Below, piece by piece: positions 23,988 to 31,690 of a stretch of 64,000 nucleotides of DNA. The notes under the pieces were generated by a model. It was given only the letters and a program-made list of their open reading frames with translations. It ran no database searches and was not told where the DNA came from. A program made the position numbers and the translations under genes. Numbering within the stretch: position 1 is the first letter of the stretch; each line of letters opens with the position of its first letter. Source of the stretch: a virus; IMG/VR virus record IMGVR_UViG_3300034101_006325, positions 1 through 64,000 of that record, one strand, 5' to 3'.

Positions 23988-24745
23988 AAAAGCACTATTC
24001 CACCTACGACCGAAGACTCATTAAAAGAAGACCCGTTAGTCCAAACTTTCCTTGATCTATCAATTATGCACGAGCCACCTTTAAATTTAAGGTCTCTTTC
24101 TTTGCCAACGCGATTTGATACAATCACATTTGCACCTGTTTCTTCAGAAAGTTCAAGCCAACTGTTATCAGGATAACCATAGTCTACACCCCAATTTGTG
24201 AGCAATGCGATGGTATCCACCGATCCTTTTTTATAGAATCTTGATTCAGATTTATAAAATCTATATGAGGATCTATAATTGTTCATCACGTCACCGCAAA
24301 TTAAAACGCCTAAACGACCTGCAGGAGTAATAACGACAGGAGATAGACCTTCGCCAGGCGTCGCCCATAAAGCGTCTGATCCCCACAAATTGTGCTTTTG
24401 AGTATTAGCAATCACACCAGCGTTGCCCACAACGGCGGCAGAATTGTAAAAGTTTCCTTCACAAAGCTCTACGTAACCAAATACAATTTGACATCCAAAG
24501 CGCCGGGCGAGTGGAATAAATGCTTCTGTTTGATATCCATCTCTACATTGAGCAACTTCCATTGCCTCAGTTTTGTTACGTAGAACTTGTCCACTCAAAC
24601 AAAGCTCAGGCAAGACAATAATTTTCGCTCCTTTGGCAGCAGCTTCAAAGACAAGCTGTTTTGCAACTTCAATGTTTTTATGAACATCAAGAAGCTTTGG
24701 CGCAAATTGTACCGCAGCAACGATTGTCTTGCCTAATTCAAACAT
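23984..24745 (-). CDS. Nitrilase-superfamily amidohydrolase
   Basis: The 253-residue protein has the complete Glu-Lys-Cys triad of the carbon-nitrogen hydrolase superfamily: Glu in L-P-E-L-C-L-S-G, Lys in T-Q-K-H-N-L-W and Cys in L-I-C-G-D-V. It also has N-S-A-A-V-V and V-I-V-S-N-R-V. These enzymes hydrolyse amides or nitriles, or supply ammonia to a partner such as NAD synthetase. No synthetase domain is fused or adjacent, so the substrate is unknown. It may act in NAD or amide salvage. It overlaps the next gene by 4 nt. Confidence 0.85.
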   Translation of the reverse strand: MFELGKTIVAAVQFAPKLLDVHKNIEVAKQLVFEAAAKGAKIIVLPELCLSGQVLRNKTEAMEVAQCRDGYQTEAFIPLARRFGCQIVFGYVELCEGNFYNSAAVVGNAGVIANTQKHNLWGSDALWATPGEGLSPVVITPAGRLGVLICGDVMNNYRSSYRFYKSESRFYKKGSVDTIALLTNWGVDYGYPDNSWLELSEETGANVIVSNRVGKERDLKFKGGSCIIDRSRKVWTNGSSFNESSVVGGIVLL

Positions 24746-24753
24746 TTTTACTC

Positions 24754-26316
24754 TCAGTTCTGTTCAAGAAGATACTTTTGAAAAATATCAAGTTCTAATA
24801 CCATCTTAGGATTAAGCTTTAAAACCTTGATGTCACTGTGTGAAAGTGCTCCTTCGTTAAGGGCTTTTTGCAAGAAATTATCAAAAATCTTAGATTCTTT
24901 CTTGTCCTCTTTTTCAGAAGCTGTTTCTTCGTAGCTCTTTTGCCCCTTGCTAAACCAATCCTTGAACTGTTTGCTCTTAAGGACAATTTCAAGCTGTGGG
25001 GATTTAAAGAAGTCAATGACATCAAGACTCAACTTTCGTCTATTAGTTACATCATTTGCCTTTGCCAGGTCTTTAGCAAAAAGATGAACCAAATCAGAGA
25101 CAAGAGCTAGATATCCCTCAGGATCATCCTTGACAAGCGCCTTTATTGCATCTCCACTCTTCTTTTTTGCCTTTTCAATTGATGATTCAATGCCACTTGG
25201 ATCGACATCTGCCTTAGTCTTTCCTTTCATTGCTCCTGCAAGCTGCTTTTCCTTAAATGCAAGTGCAGTCAAATTAGGTCTTTCTAGACGCGTGTAATAC
25301 AATTTTTGTAATTGACTCATTGTGCCATCAATCGTTGGATCCAAGTTTCTTGCTGGTGAAAGTGAATCCAAGTTTAATTGCCCTGTCGTTGAATCGGGAT
25401 TTAAAAATTTAAAAGCATTTGTCCCTGGAATTTTTGCTTGCTTTAAAAATTCAATGACTGTAAGAGTGTAGGGGTTTTCGACTGTTTCGCCCTTCTTGGT
25501 AGGATTAAAGAGTTTTTCTATGAACTGTTTAACTCCGCTCTCGCCGCTAAACTTATCGCCATAGAGTTTTTCTATCACATTTTCATTGAACTCAGAAAAT
25601 GTTCCGCTAGCAAGGCCTGTCACGTTCTTCTTTTCTTCTTCACCACCGCCGTCAGTATCGACATCTGATTTGTCCAGAGAAGCCACGTTTCTTTTATCAG
25701 CATCTGAAGCTGCGAATGGATTAGTTTGAGGAGCTTTGGTCCCAGAAGCACCGGGATCATACTTCTTTGGTACAACGCCTGCGGGATTCGTGACGGGTGT
25801 AGAATGTGCTAATTTTGACCTTAAATCTGCTTTTTGTGCTGCTGTCAAGCCTTTTTGTTTAAGCTCTTCTTCAGGATCAGGAACAGGTAATCTTTCGGGC
25901 AGTTTCATCCTGGGAGGTGGAACTGGCAGTGCTTCGGCTACAATGTTTTCTTCAATTATTTTTTTTACGATGTTCCTTACTGTCTCTTCAACACTCGTCT
26001 TTTCTTTTTTCATGTCTGACTTTCCTTTTTCGTCGGCGGCGGCGTCTTCAATCGCCTGTTTTATTGATTTATAAATTTTCGGTACATTGTCCTGAGGTAT
26101 TTCTGATGCCATAGAATTGAGAGCAACTTTTAACTCAACAGCAGAATCAGGCACGTAGTTAAGATTGCTTGGATCTGTTAATGCAGCGGACGGATCAACA
26201 ACAGGATTAACTTTTATCAGAGCTGGTCCTAATGCTTTGTCCTCCAATAAAACCTTAACAATTTGTCTTAATGTGGATTCTTTTATTGTATTTCCAAGCA
26301 TAATCTTTTTGCTCAC
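24754..26316 (-). CDS. Tag-bearing structural-like protein with two tag-like segments
   Basis: A 520-residue protein. Near the N-terminus T-I-K-E-S-T-L-R-Q-I-V-K-V-L-L-E-D resembles the shared tag. A second similar segment, S-V-E-E-T-V-R-N-I-V-K-K-I-I-E-E, lies about residues 107-122, before a Pro-rich linker. The rest is helical with Asp/Gly/Ser linkers. No catalytic motif. I infer a virion interior or scaffold-like protein; the second segment could be an internal cleavage site. Confidence 0.6.
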   Translation of the reverse strand: MSKKIMLGNTIKESTLRQIVKVLLEDKALGPALIKVNPVVDPSAALTDPSNLNYVPDSAVELKVALNSMASEIPQDNVPKIYKSIKQAIEDAAADEKGKSDMKKEKTSVEETVRNIVKKIIEENIVAEALPVPPPRMKLPERLPVPDPEEELKQKGLTAAQKADLRSKLAHSTPVTNPAGVVPKKYDPGASGTKAPQTNPFAASDADKRNVASLDKSDVDTDGGGEEEKKNVTGLASGTFSEFNENVIEKLYGDKFSGESGVKQFIEKLFNPTKKGETVENPYTLTVIEFLKQAKIPGTNAFKFLNPDSTTGQLNLDSLSPARNLDPTIDGTMSQLQKLYYTRLERPNLTALAFKEKQLAGAMKGKTKADVDPSGIESSIEKAKKKSGDAIKALVKDDPEGYLALVSDLVHLFAKDLAKANDVTNRRKLSLDVIDFFKSPQLEIVLKSKQFKDWFSKGQKSYEETASEKEDKKESKIFDNFLQKALNEGALSHSDIKVLKLNPKMVLELDIFQKYLLEQN

Positions 26317-26609
26317 TTGCTATTTGAAAATTTCGCATCAGTCCAGCGGCGGCCCATGTACGTCGTAAGTAAAGGAATTAAATAGGCTGAACATGCACCT
26401 GCGTCAAAAGGTCGTATGACGACAGATCCAATTGATTCAAAAATAGACGCAACATATGCAACAGTTGTTACAGTAAATGCAACTGTTAAGAATGTAATTG
26501 TTGCAGATGCTTCTCCTTTGCTATTTTTGATCCAAAACCACGAAGGCTTTACTTTTTCTAGCTGATCAGCAGCTGGCATCTTAGTATCAGTCGAAGATTC
26601 TTCTGCCAT
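26313..26609 (-). CDS. Small membrane protein, possible holin
   Basis: A 98-residue protein with two hydrophobic segments (about residues 37-60 and 68-86) after a soluble polar N-terminus and with a charged C-terminus (R-R-W-T-D-A-K). Size and topology suit a holin, and membrane/coiled-coil proteins follow at 26657 and 27169. It is separated from the endolysin at 51759. Function is inferred. Confidence 0.5.
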   Translation of the reverse strand: MAEESSTDTKMPAADQLEKVKPSWFWIKNSKGEASATITFLTVAFTVTTVAYVASIFESIGSVVIRPFDAGACSAYLIPLLTTYMGRRWTDAKFSNSK

Positions 26610-26656
26610 AAAAACTCCCTTACCTCAGCCTAATTATAATGCTGGTAATGAAGTTT

Positions 26657-27172
26657 TTATTTCATTGCCTGAGAAACAGCAAAAGTTGTCAATACTGTAA
26701 CAGCAACTCCTCCTGCTGCACCAATCAGGGCCCACATGGCTGGATCTGTCTGCTGTTCTTTTTCTTTCTTGAGTTGATCATCATAAGCTTTAATTACTTT
26801 GTTTTGATCCTCAACTCTTGCTTCTAAGATAGATCTTTGCGCAGCTGCCTGTATTTGGAAATTATTTTTTTCATTTTTGCAGACTTCATTGGCTAAGTCA
26901 ACAGCCTCATCAACAGCAAGCTTTTTTTCTTTGTCAAAAGAATTCAACTTGGCTACCAAGAATGCAATAGCTTTGGGTGCGAGCAATACGCCTGTAAATG
27001 GAGCCTTTTGCGATAATTTCATAGGAGAAATTGCAAGTCCTGGATCTACTTCGCCTTCCGGCGTCTCCGTGCTAGGAATATCTAATTTTGTCGGTTGCTG
27101 ACAAAATACTGCTGAAGTATTAGTGATTAATGTTAATGCAAGCAATCCGGATACAATTTTTTTCATTTTCAA
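26657..27172 (-). CDS. Exported protein with C-terminal membrane segment
   Basis: A 171-residue protein with a classical signal peptide (about 1-24, ending S-A-V-F-C-Q; the Cys could also be a lipobox variant). It has an amphipathic coiled coil around residues 85-135 and a C-terminal hydrophobic helix (W-A-L-I-G-A-A-G-G-V-A-V-T-V-L). This fits a unimolecular or two-component spanin-like arrangement or an envelope structural protein. No sequence family recognised. Confidence 0.5.
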   Translation of the reverse strand: MKMKKIVSGLLALTLITNTSAVFCQQPTKLDIPSTETPEGEVDPGLAISPMKLSQKAPFTGVLLAPKAIAFLVAKLNSFDKEKKLAVDEAVDLANEVCKNEKNNFQIQAAAQRSILEARVEDQNKVIKAYDDQLKKEKEQQTDPAMWALIGAAGGVAVTVLTTFAVSQAMK

Positions 27173-27609
27173 TCCTTTGGCATGATTATTGTAAACCCGG
27201 TGACTTCTGAGAGTTTCTTTGCCAGCGCAACGGGATCATTTTTATTTTCTTTTATAATCTTGTCGGCTTCATCCTGTGTTTCAGAATCCAATTTTTCTCG
27301 AAGTCCTTCGTATTTATTTTTTATTTCTTCGACTGTTGCTTTGTGCCTGTTTGCTTCGCTTGTTAGTGCAGCTGTTTGCTGATCTTGAATTGTTGAAACA
27401 CTATCGGCAAAATCATCATGTGCTGTCTGTATTGTAGAAGACAAAGTGGAATCATCAGCAGACTTTTTCTTCTTAAAATAAATAATGGCAGCAATGGCTC
27501 CAATTCCTGCCAAAATAAATGCCCAAAATTTTTTAACAAAAAATTTAGCTTTTGACAAACCAGAAATTGAATTAATTTGGCTTTGAACTTTCTTTGTCTT
27601 TTGCAGCAT
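27169..27609 (-). CDS. Membrane-anchored coiled-coil protein
   Basis: ATG 27609 is used. The 146-residue product has one N-terminal membrane helix (W-A-F-I-L-A-G-I-G-A-I-A-A-I-I-Y-F) followed by K-K-K-K and a long charged coiled coil (A-N-R-H-K-A-T-V-E-E-I-K-N-K). This is the topology of an i-spanin or of a membrane-tethered scaffold. It overlaps the exported protein gene at 26657 by 4 nt, as spanin pairs do, but sequence evidence is lacking. Confidence 0.5.
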   Translation of the reverse strand: MLQKTKKVQSQINSISGLSKAKFFVKKFWAFILAGIGAIAAIIYFKKKKSADDSTLSSTIQTAHDDFADSVSTIQDQQTAALTSEANRHKATVEEIKNKYEGLREKLDSETQDEADKIIKENKNDPVALAKKLSEVTGFTIIMPKD

Positions 27610-27826
27610 AATCAAAAATTATTGTCTGTTTGTGTAATTTGTAAAGATCAGCTATTGCTTTTTCATGCTTGTTTAATCTTTCATTCATTTGAACAGCAAG
27701 ATCTGCAATTTTTCTACTTTCATCAGCAAGCTTAACAATGTTTTCAACCAAAACATTAAAGATATCTGAAGATGAGATTGTTTTATCAACGAAAACATCA
27801 AGCAATAGTTTTAAACTATTTTTCAT
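27572..27826 (-). CDS. Hypothetical helical protein
   Basis: An 84-residue protein, helical throughout (L-A-D-E-S-R-K-I-A-D-L-A-V-Q-M-N-E-R-L). It overlaps the downstream membrane coiled-coil gene and the upstream RHH-like gene. Function unknown. Confidence 0.5.
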   Translation of the reverse strand: MKNSLKLLLDVFVDKTISSSDIFNVLVENIVKLADESRKIADLAVQMNERLNKHEKAIADLYKLHKQTIIFDYAAKDKESSKPN

Positions 27827-28125
27827 TCTTTGTCTTCTTTCATGTCGTTTAGCATACTATAAATTGTTTCGCTATCAAGTTCACTAAAACTTAATTGTCT
27901 TCTTTTAGGCTTGCCTTCTATTGCTTGTTTAATTTTCTTTTCAACGACTGTGGTTATCATTGACTGACCTCGAGGAGATTCTGACGCAACAAGTCTAGCA
28001 AACTCTTCAAATAGGTCTTGCATTGTAATGTTGTGTTTAAATAATTTTTCTCGAATTGCGCAATGAACATCTTTGTCAAGCTTTATGTGTACACTTTTTC
28101 TCTCTTCAAAGATGTCTGTTCTCAT
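27823..28125 (-). CDS. RHH-like phage protein
   Basis: ATG 28125 (MRTDIFEERKSVHIKLDK). K-S-V-H-I-K-L-D-K-D-V-H-C-A-I-R-E-K-L-F-K-H-N-I-T-M has the strand-helix-helix order of a ribbon-helix-helix DNA-binding domain; closely similar proteins are common in T4-like marine phages. About 100 residues; the C-terminal helix is acidic. It could regulate transcription, but DNA binding is inferred. Its start overlaps the previous stop. Confidence 0.6.
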   Translation of the reverse strand: MRTDIFEERKSVHIKLDKDVHCAIREKLFKHNITMQDLFEEFARLVASESPRGQSMITTVVEKKIKQAIEGKPKRRQLSFSELDSETIYSMLNDMKEDKE

Positions 28126-28130
28126 AAAAA

Positions 28131-28709
28131 TCAAGCACCTCCGGGCGAAGCACCGGCGCGGTCAGCAGCAGGAGGCTGGAAATTCTCGTCATCTGCTTCA
28201 GTCTTGCTCTTTCCTACTACAAGACCGTGTCTTTCTGACAATGATTCCTTAAAAGCATCGGCGACGTCTCCTTCATAATTCTTCACAAGAAAACTTACGG
28301 CTCTTCTAAAAATGGTATTTCTCATTTCAAGAAGAGAATCATAGTTGTCTGCAAGTCTAACAACACTATCAGCAAATGAATTAATGTCAAGATCGTCGAT
28401 AGATAATTTTTCTATCTTTTTATCCTCAGACTCTTCTTTGTCTTTATCCTTATCTTTGTCTTTGTCTTTCTTGTCATCCTTATCTTCGTCTGCTTCATTT
28501 AAAAATCTTCGCATGAATAAACGAAAGTCATGACCTTCATTTTTTGAATTTTTTGCTTCTGACTCATACTGAGAAAAATAAGCGTCTATTTGAGAGTCTA
28601 CAGAATCTTCGCCTGAAGATTCTTTGTCTTTTAAATTTTCTTCGACAAGAAGCAAACGAACTTCTTTTATCAAAGTTTTTAATTGACTTTTTGTAATTTG
28701 CTTTTTCAT
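28131..28709 (-). CDS. Tag-bearing protein with Lys-Asp repeat
   Basis: A 192-residue protein starting M-K-K-Q-I-T-K-S-Q-L-K-T-L-I-K-E-V, a clear copy of the shared N-terminal tag. A low-complexity D-K-D-K-D-K stretch (about residues 78-97) divides two helical parts. The C-terminus is Pro/Ala/Gly-rich. No enzyme motif. It is next to the SOD-like gene, overlapping it by 4 nt. Probably virion-internal. Confidence 0.6.
   Translation of the reverse strand: MKKQITKSQLKTLIKEVRLLLVEENLKDKESSGEDSVDSQIDAYFSQYESEAKNSKNEGHDFRLFMRRFLNEADEDKDDKKDKDKDKDKDKEESEDKKIEKLSIDDLDINSFADSVVRLADNYDSLLEMRNTIFRRAVSFLVKNYEGDVADAFKESLSERHGLVVGKSKTEADDENFQPPAADRAGASPGGA
28436..28483 (-). repeat. Low-complexity (Lys-Asp)n coding repeat
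   Basis: Imperfect 6-nt tandem repeat (plus strand roughly tctttg/tcttta units) encoding alternating Lys and Asp in the tag-bearing protein. It is probably a flexible linker and a likely site of length variation. Confidence 0.7.
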
Positions 28710-29419
28710 CTGAGCACCTGCGCAATGCTCTCGACTTTTTTGACCCTATCTTCGATAATATTCCAGTTAAATTCTCTCATTTGAGAAATAAGATAGCTTT
28801 TCTTGTCATTCATGTAGTCTCTGTAATATGAATGTTCCCACATGTCGACAACGATTAGTGGATAAAAACCAACAGGAACATGTCCATCGTGGCCGTCAAC
28901 CATCACATTGACAAACCTTTTTAGAAACATATGATAGCCCATGACAGCCCAGCCATTCTGGCTAGCTAATGCACATCCCATGAAGTCTCTTTGCCAGTTT
29001 TCAAAAGATCCAAAGTCTCTTTCGATCCGCAAAAATGTCGTTGAGTCCATTACAATTTCGCTGTGCGGATCGAAACAATTGGCAAAATAAAGTTCGTGCA
29101 GCCAAGCTGCATTTAAATTAAAGATTTCATCAATCTTTAAAGATCTAAACTTTGAATGCCTGGGATTTGCATCGGACTTGTCAACAGAGTCAAGTTCGGA
29201 CGAAACTTTATTTAATGATTCGACGTAACCTTTGTAGAGTTCTGTGTGAGCGTTCTTGGTCTTTTGAGAAACAAGTTCAGAAACTTGCTTAAAAGGCTTT
29301 GGCTCATGAACATATGCTTCATTGAGATTAGGCAGTTTCTCTGACACTGTACTGTTAACAGCATCTTTTACTAAGCCCTTTAAAAATTTATCGAGACCGT
29401 CTTTATCACCCTGGTACAT
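28706..29419 (-). CDS. Fe/Mn superoxide dismutase-like protein
   Basis: The 237-residue protein follows the Fe/Mn-SOD fold. His in K-N-A-H-T-E-L-Y, His in N-A-A-W-L-H-E-L-Y-F, and the C-terminal D-M-W-E-H-S-Y-Y-R-D-Y with Asp and His give the four metal ligands, with G-W-A-V-M-G-Y in the middle. A 50-residue N-terminal extension precedes the fold. SOD-like proteins occur in several large marine phages, some reported as virion components. It could protect the particle or host from superoxide, or serve structurally. Activity is plausible because all ligands appear present. Confidence 0.85.
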   Translation of the reverse strand: MYQGDKDGLDKFLKGLVKDAVNSTVSEKLPNLNEAYVHEPKPFKQVSELVSQKTKNAHTELYKGYVESLNKVSSELDSVDKSDANPRHSKFRSLKIDEIFNLNAAWLHELYFANCFDPHSEIVMDSTTFLRIERDFGSFENWQRDFMGCALASQNGWAVMGYHMFLKRFVNVMVDGHDGHVPVGFYPLIVVDMWEHSYYRDYMNDKKSYLISQMREFNWNIIEDRVKKVESIAQVLR

Positions 29420-29690
29420 ATTCGTTCCTCCACTGCTCGCCGTTTATAACAAATTTTTCTTTTCCGTCAGCCGAAACAAGAGTTACAACATCAGGACCAG
29501 TCGAAACAACTGTATAAAGCTTTTGGCTTTTCTTGTTTTTTGCTTTGAAGCCAGGCGATGCTATTTCGACTTCTTTGCCATCAACTTTTGCCGTAAGAGA
29601 AAGTTTTACTTCCTCAGTAAGCTTTTGAATTTTCTTGTTCCATTCTTCACGCATGACGCGTATAATGTCATTTTCTGTCAAGTTGTTCAT
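29406..29690 (-). CDS. Hypothetical protein
   Basis: A 94-residue protein with L-T-E-N-D-I-I-R-V-M-R-E-E-W at the start, a distant echo of the shared tag, then beta strands (V-T-L-V-S-A-D-G-K-E-K-F-V-I). It overlaps the SOD-like gene by 14 nt and the dCMP deaminase gene by 4 nt. Function unknown. Confidence 0.55.
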   Translation of the reverse strand: MNNLTENDIIRVMREEWNKKIQKLTEEVKLSLTAKVDGKEVEIASPGFKAKNKKSQKLYTVVSTGPDVVTLVSADGKEKFVINGEQWRNEYVPG

Positions 29691-30121
29691 AAATCTCTAG
29701 GACTAACTATGATCTCACTTAAACTTAATACGTCAATATCAGCAGACTTTAATAATTCTATTCCAGAAATATCTCTGTACAATTCTCCATAAATTACTCT
29801 TGAAATTTCAGCATTAACTATTAATTTTGCGCAGTGTCTGCATGGTGAATGTGTAACATACATGTATTTCTTTTTATGAAAATTAAAGTCACACTTAACA
29901 AGAGCATTAACTTCAGCATGTAAAAGTCCGCCTAAACCAGGTTCATCTGACTCTCTTACATTTGGTCCGCCTTTGTAATTGCCATTATATCCAACAGACA
30001 ACATTCTAGTGTTGTCTTCGGAAACAATAATGGCACCTACTTTTAAGATAGGATCATACGACCTCTTAGAAATTTCTCTAGCAATTGACATCCAAGTTTC
30101 AGGCCAGCTAGGTCTTTCCAT
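29687..30121 (-). CDS. dCMP deaminase
   Basis: From ATG 30121 the protein is 144 residues. The zinc deaminase motif is intact: H-A-E-V-N-A-L-V and P-C-R-H-C-A-K-L-I, preceded by S-E-D-N-T-R-M-L-S-V-G-Y-N-G. It converts dCMP to dUMP, feeding ThyX and thymidylate kinase. It is next to thymidine kinase and short relative to T4 gpcd (193 residues), lacking the insert that carries some allosteric contacts. Confidence 0.88.
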   Translation of the reverse strand: MERPSWPETWMSIAREISKRSYDPILKVGAIIVSEDNTRMLSVGYNGNYKGGPNVRESDEPGLGGLLHAEVNALVKCDFNFHKKKYMYVTHSPCRHCAKLIVNAEISRVIYGELYRDISGIELLKSADIDVLSLSEIIVSPRDL

Positions 30122-30122
30122 A

Positions 30123-30686
30123 TCACTTCTCAGGATCAAAAATGAGGGGATGACACCTTAGACACCGAGGTTCGTAAAGCTCCGCCCCTCCTACTTCTAT
30201 CTCATCTCCACCAGTTTGTTTCTTGTATGTATAATAAGCATCCTTGCTGCAAACAGTACAAACTGCGCTCCTTTTTTCAACGTGAGTTGCCCATGGCAAC
30301 ATTCTCTCAATTTCATCAAAAACTTTACCTGTTGCGGAGAGTTCAAGTGAAGAGACAACGACTGAATAACCGCTTCGATAAAGCCAAATAAGAACCTTGG
30401 CAACGCCAGGAATCATAAATGCCTCGTCTACAGCAACTACGTGAGGATTTTCATCCATCTCAGAAAGTTTTTCTAAAATATCACTACCTTCTCTTATACA
30501 AGTGGCTGGTACTTTCCAGCCGCTGTGGGTACAAACAAAATCTTCGCTGTATCGATCATCAAGACGTGGTTTAAAAACAGCTATTTTTTTGTTCTGGTAC
30601 TTAAATCTATCAATAGATGAAAGCAATCCTGTTGTTTTTGAACTAAACATTGGTCCTGTGTAAATGATAAATTGAGGATTCGACAT
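30123..30686 (-). CDS. tdk: Thymidine kinase (type II)
   Basis: The 187-residue protein has the P-loop G-P-M-F-S-S-K-T-T, the D-E-A-F-M Walker B-like motif and a C-terminal zinc site (C-T-V-C and C-L-R-C). It phosphorylates thymidine for salvage into dTMP. AGGAGATCATC precedes ATG. It is in operon order with dCMP deaminase. Confidence 0.93.
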   Translation of the reverse strand: MSNPQFIIYTGPMFSSKTTGLLSSIDRFKYQNKKIAVFKPRLDDRYSEDFVCTHSGWKVPATCIREGSDILEKLSEMDENPHVVAVDEAFMIPGVAKVLIWLYRSGYSVVVSSLELSATGKVFDEIERMLPWATHVEKRSAVCTVCSKDAYYTYKKQTGGDEIEVGGAELYEPRCLRCHPLIFDPEK

Positions 30687-30710
30687 GATGATCTCCTAAA
30701 AATATTTTTA

Positions 30711-31679
30711 TTATGCCTCAGTTGACAGTTCTAAAATTAATTTAAAATTATCTTGGTACCACTGAATTGTCCTGTCGAGGCCTTCTTTAAAAGGCACATC
30801 AACTGAATAGCCGAGATAATTTTTTGTTTTTGTAATGTCGGCCCTCGTATGCATTACATCGCCTGGACGCCAAGATGCTTCATAGAAACTCGCATCTGGA
30901 AATTTCTTGAGCAAATAATTCAATATTGTTTTATTCGTCGTGCTTACGCCGCATCCAACATTAAAGACTTGCCCGCACAAGCTTTCTTTAATTTTTAAAG
31001 AGGACAAAATGGCATTAACAACATTGTCAACATAGCACATATCTCTAGATTGACTTCCATCTCCGTCGGATCTCATCGGTTTGCCCTTCAAAATGGCATT
31101 TATCCAGGCAGAAACTGCTGTCGAATAAGGAGAATTACCGAGCTGATTAGGACCAAAAACATTAAAAAATCTTAGACTTACAGAATCAAAGTCATACAGT
31201 TGATAAAAAAGCTTAAGATAATTTTCAATCGACAACTTTTGAAGTGCATAAGGCGAGCGAGGATCAACAGGCCCATCGGGCAAAGAAGGCAATGCCAAGG
31301 AATTGCCATATATTGCAGACGTAGAAGCAAATACAAATCGTTTTATATTTCCTCGGCAAGCATCCAACAGCCTTAATGTCGATGTAACATTCACTTGATG
31401 TGATTCAAATGGATACTCAACTGTAAACAACACTCGAGGATTGGCTGCAAGATGAATAACAGCATCATAATATCCTGATTTTATTCTTTCGATGATGTGA
31501 GGAGAATCAAAGTCGCATACAAAAAAACGATCATTTATGAATTTTTCAGGAACAAATTTCAAGTGACCATTCGATAAATTGTCAACAACATCAATATTGT
31601 AGTCGTCATTTTCAGAAAGTTTTTTTAGTAAATTACTTCCGATGAATCCTGCGCCGCCTGTTATAAGTAAATTTTGCAT
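30711..31679 (-). CDS. NAD-dependent nucleotide-sugar epimerase/dehydratase (copy 1)
   Basis: The 322-residue SDR-extended protein has the Rossmann motif G-G-A-G-F-I-G-S-N-L, D-N-L-S-N-G, S-T-S-A-I-Y-G and the catalytic Y-A-L-Q-K (Y-x-x-x-K), with R-F-F-N-V-F-G-P later. It is closest in layout to UDP-glucose/UDP-GlcNAc 4-epimerases. It would epimerise a UDP-sugar for glycan or glycoprotein decoration, or for modified-DNA sugar supply. Substrate unknown. Confidence 0.88.
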   Translation of the reverse strand: MQNLLITGGAGFIGSNLLKKLSENDDYNIDVVDNLSNGHLKFVPEKFINDRFFVCDFDSPHIIERIKSGYYDAVIHLAANPRVLFTVEYPFESHQVNVTSTLRLLDACRGNIKRFVFASTSAIYGNSLALPSLPDGPVDPRSPYALQKLSIENYLKLFYQLYDFDSVSLRFFNVFGPNQLGNSPYSTAVSAWINAILKGKPMRSDGDGSQSRDMCYVDNVVNAILSSLKIKESLCGQVFNVGCGVSTTNKTILNYLLKKFPDASFYEASWRPGDVMHTRADITKTKNYLGYSVDVPFKEGLDRTIQWYQDNFKLILELSTEA

Positions 31680-31690
31680 AACTTGAAATG

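Noticed and set aside
30690-30715. AAAAATATTTTT palindrome upstream of thymidine kinase as terminator
   Set aside because: The stem is A-T only and lies at the ribosome binding site; more likely chance or a promoter region.
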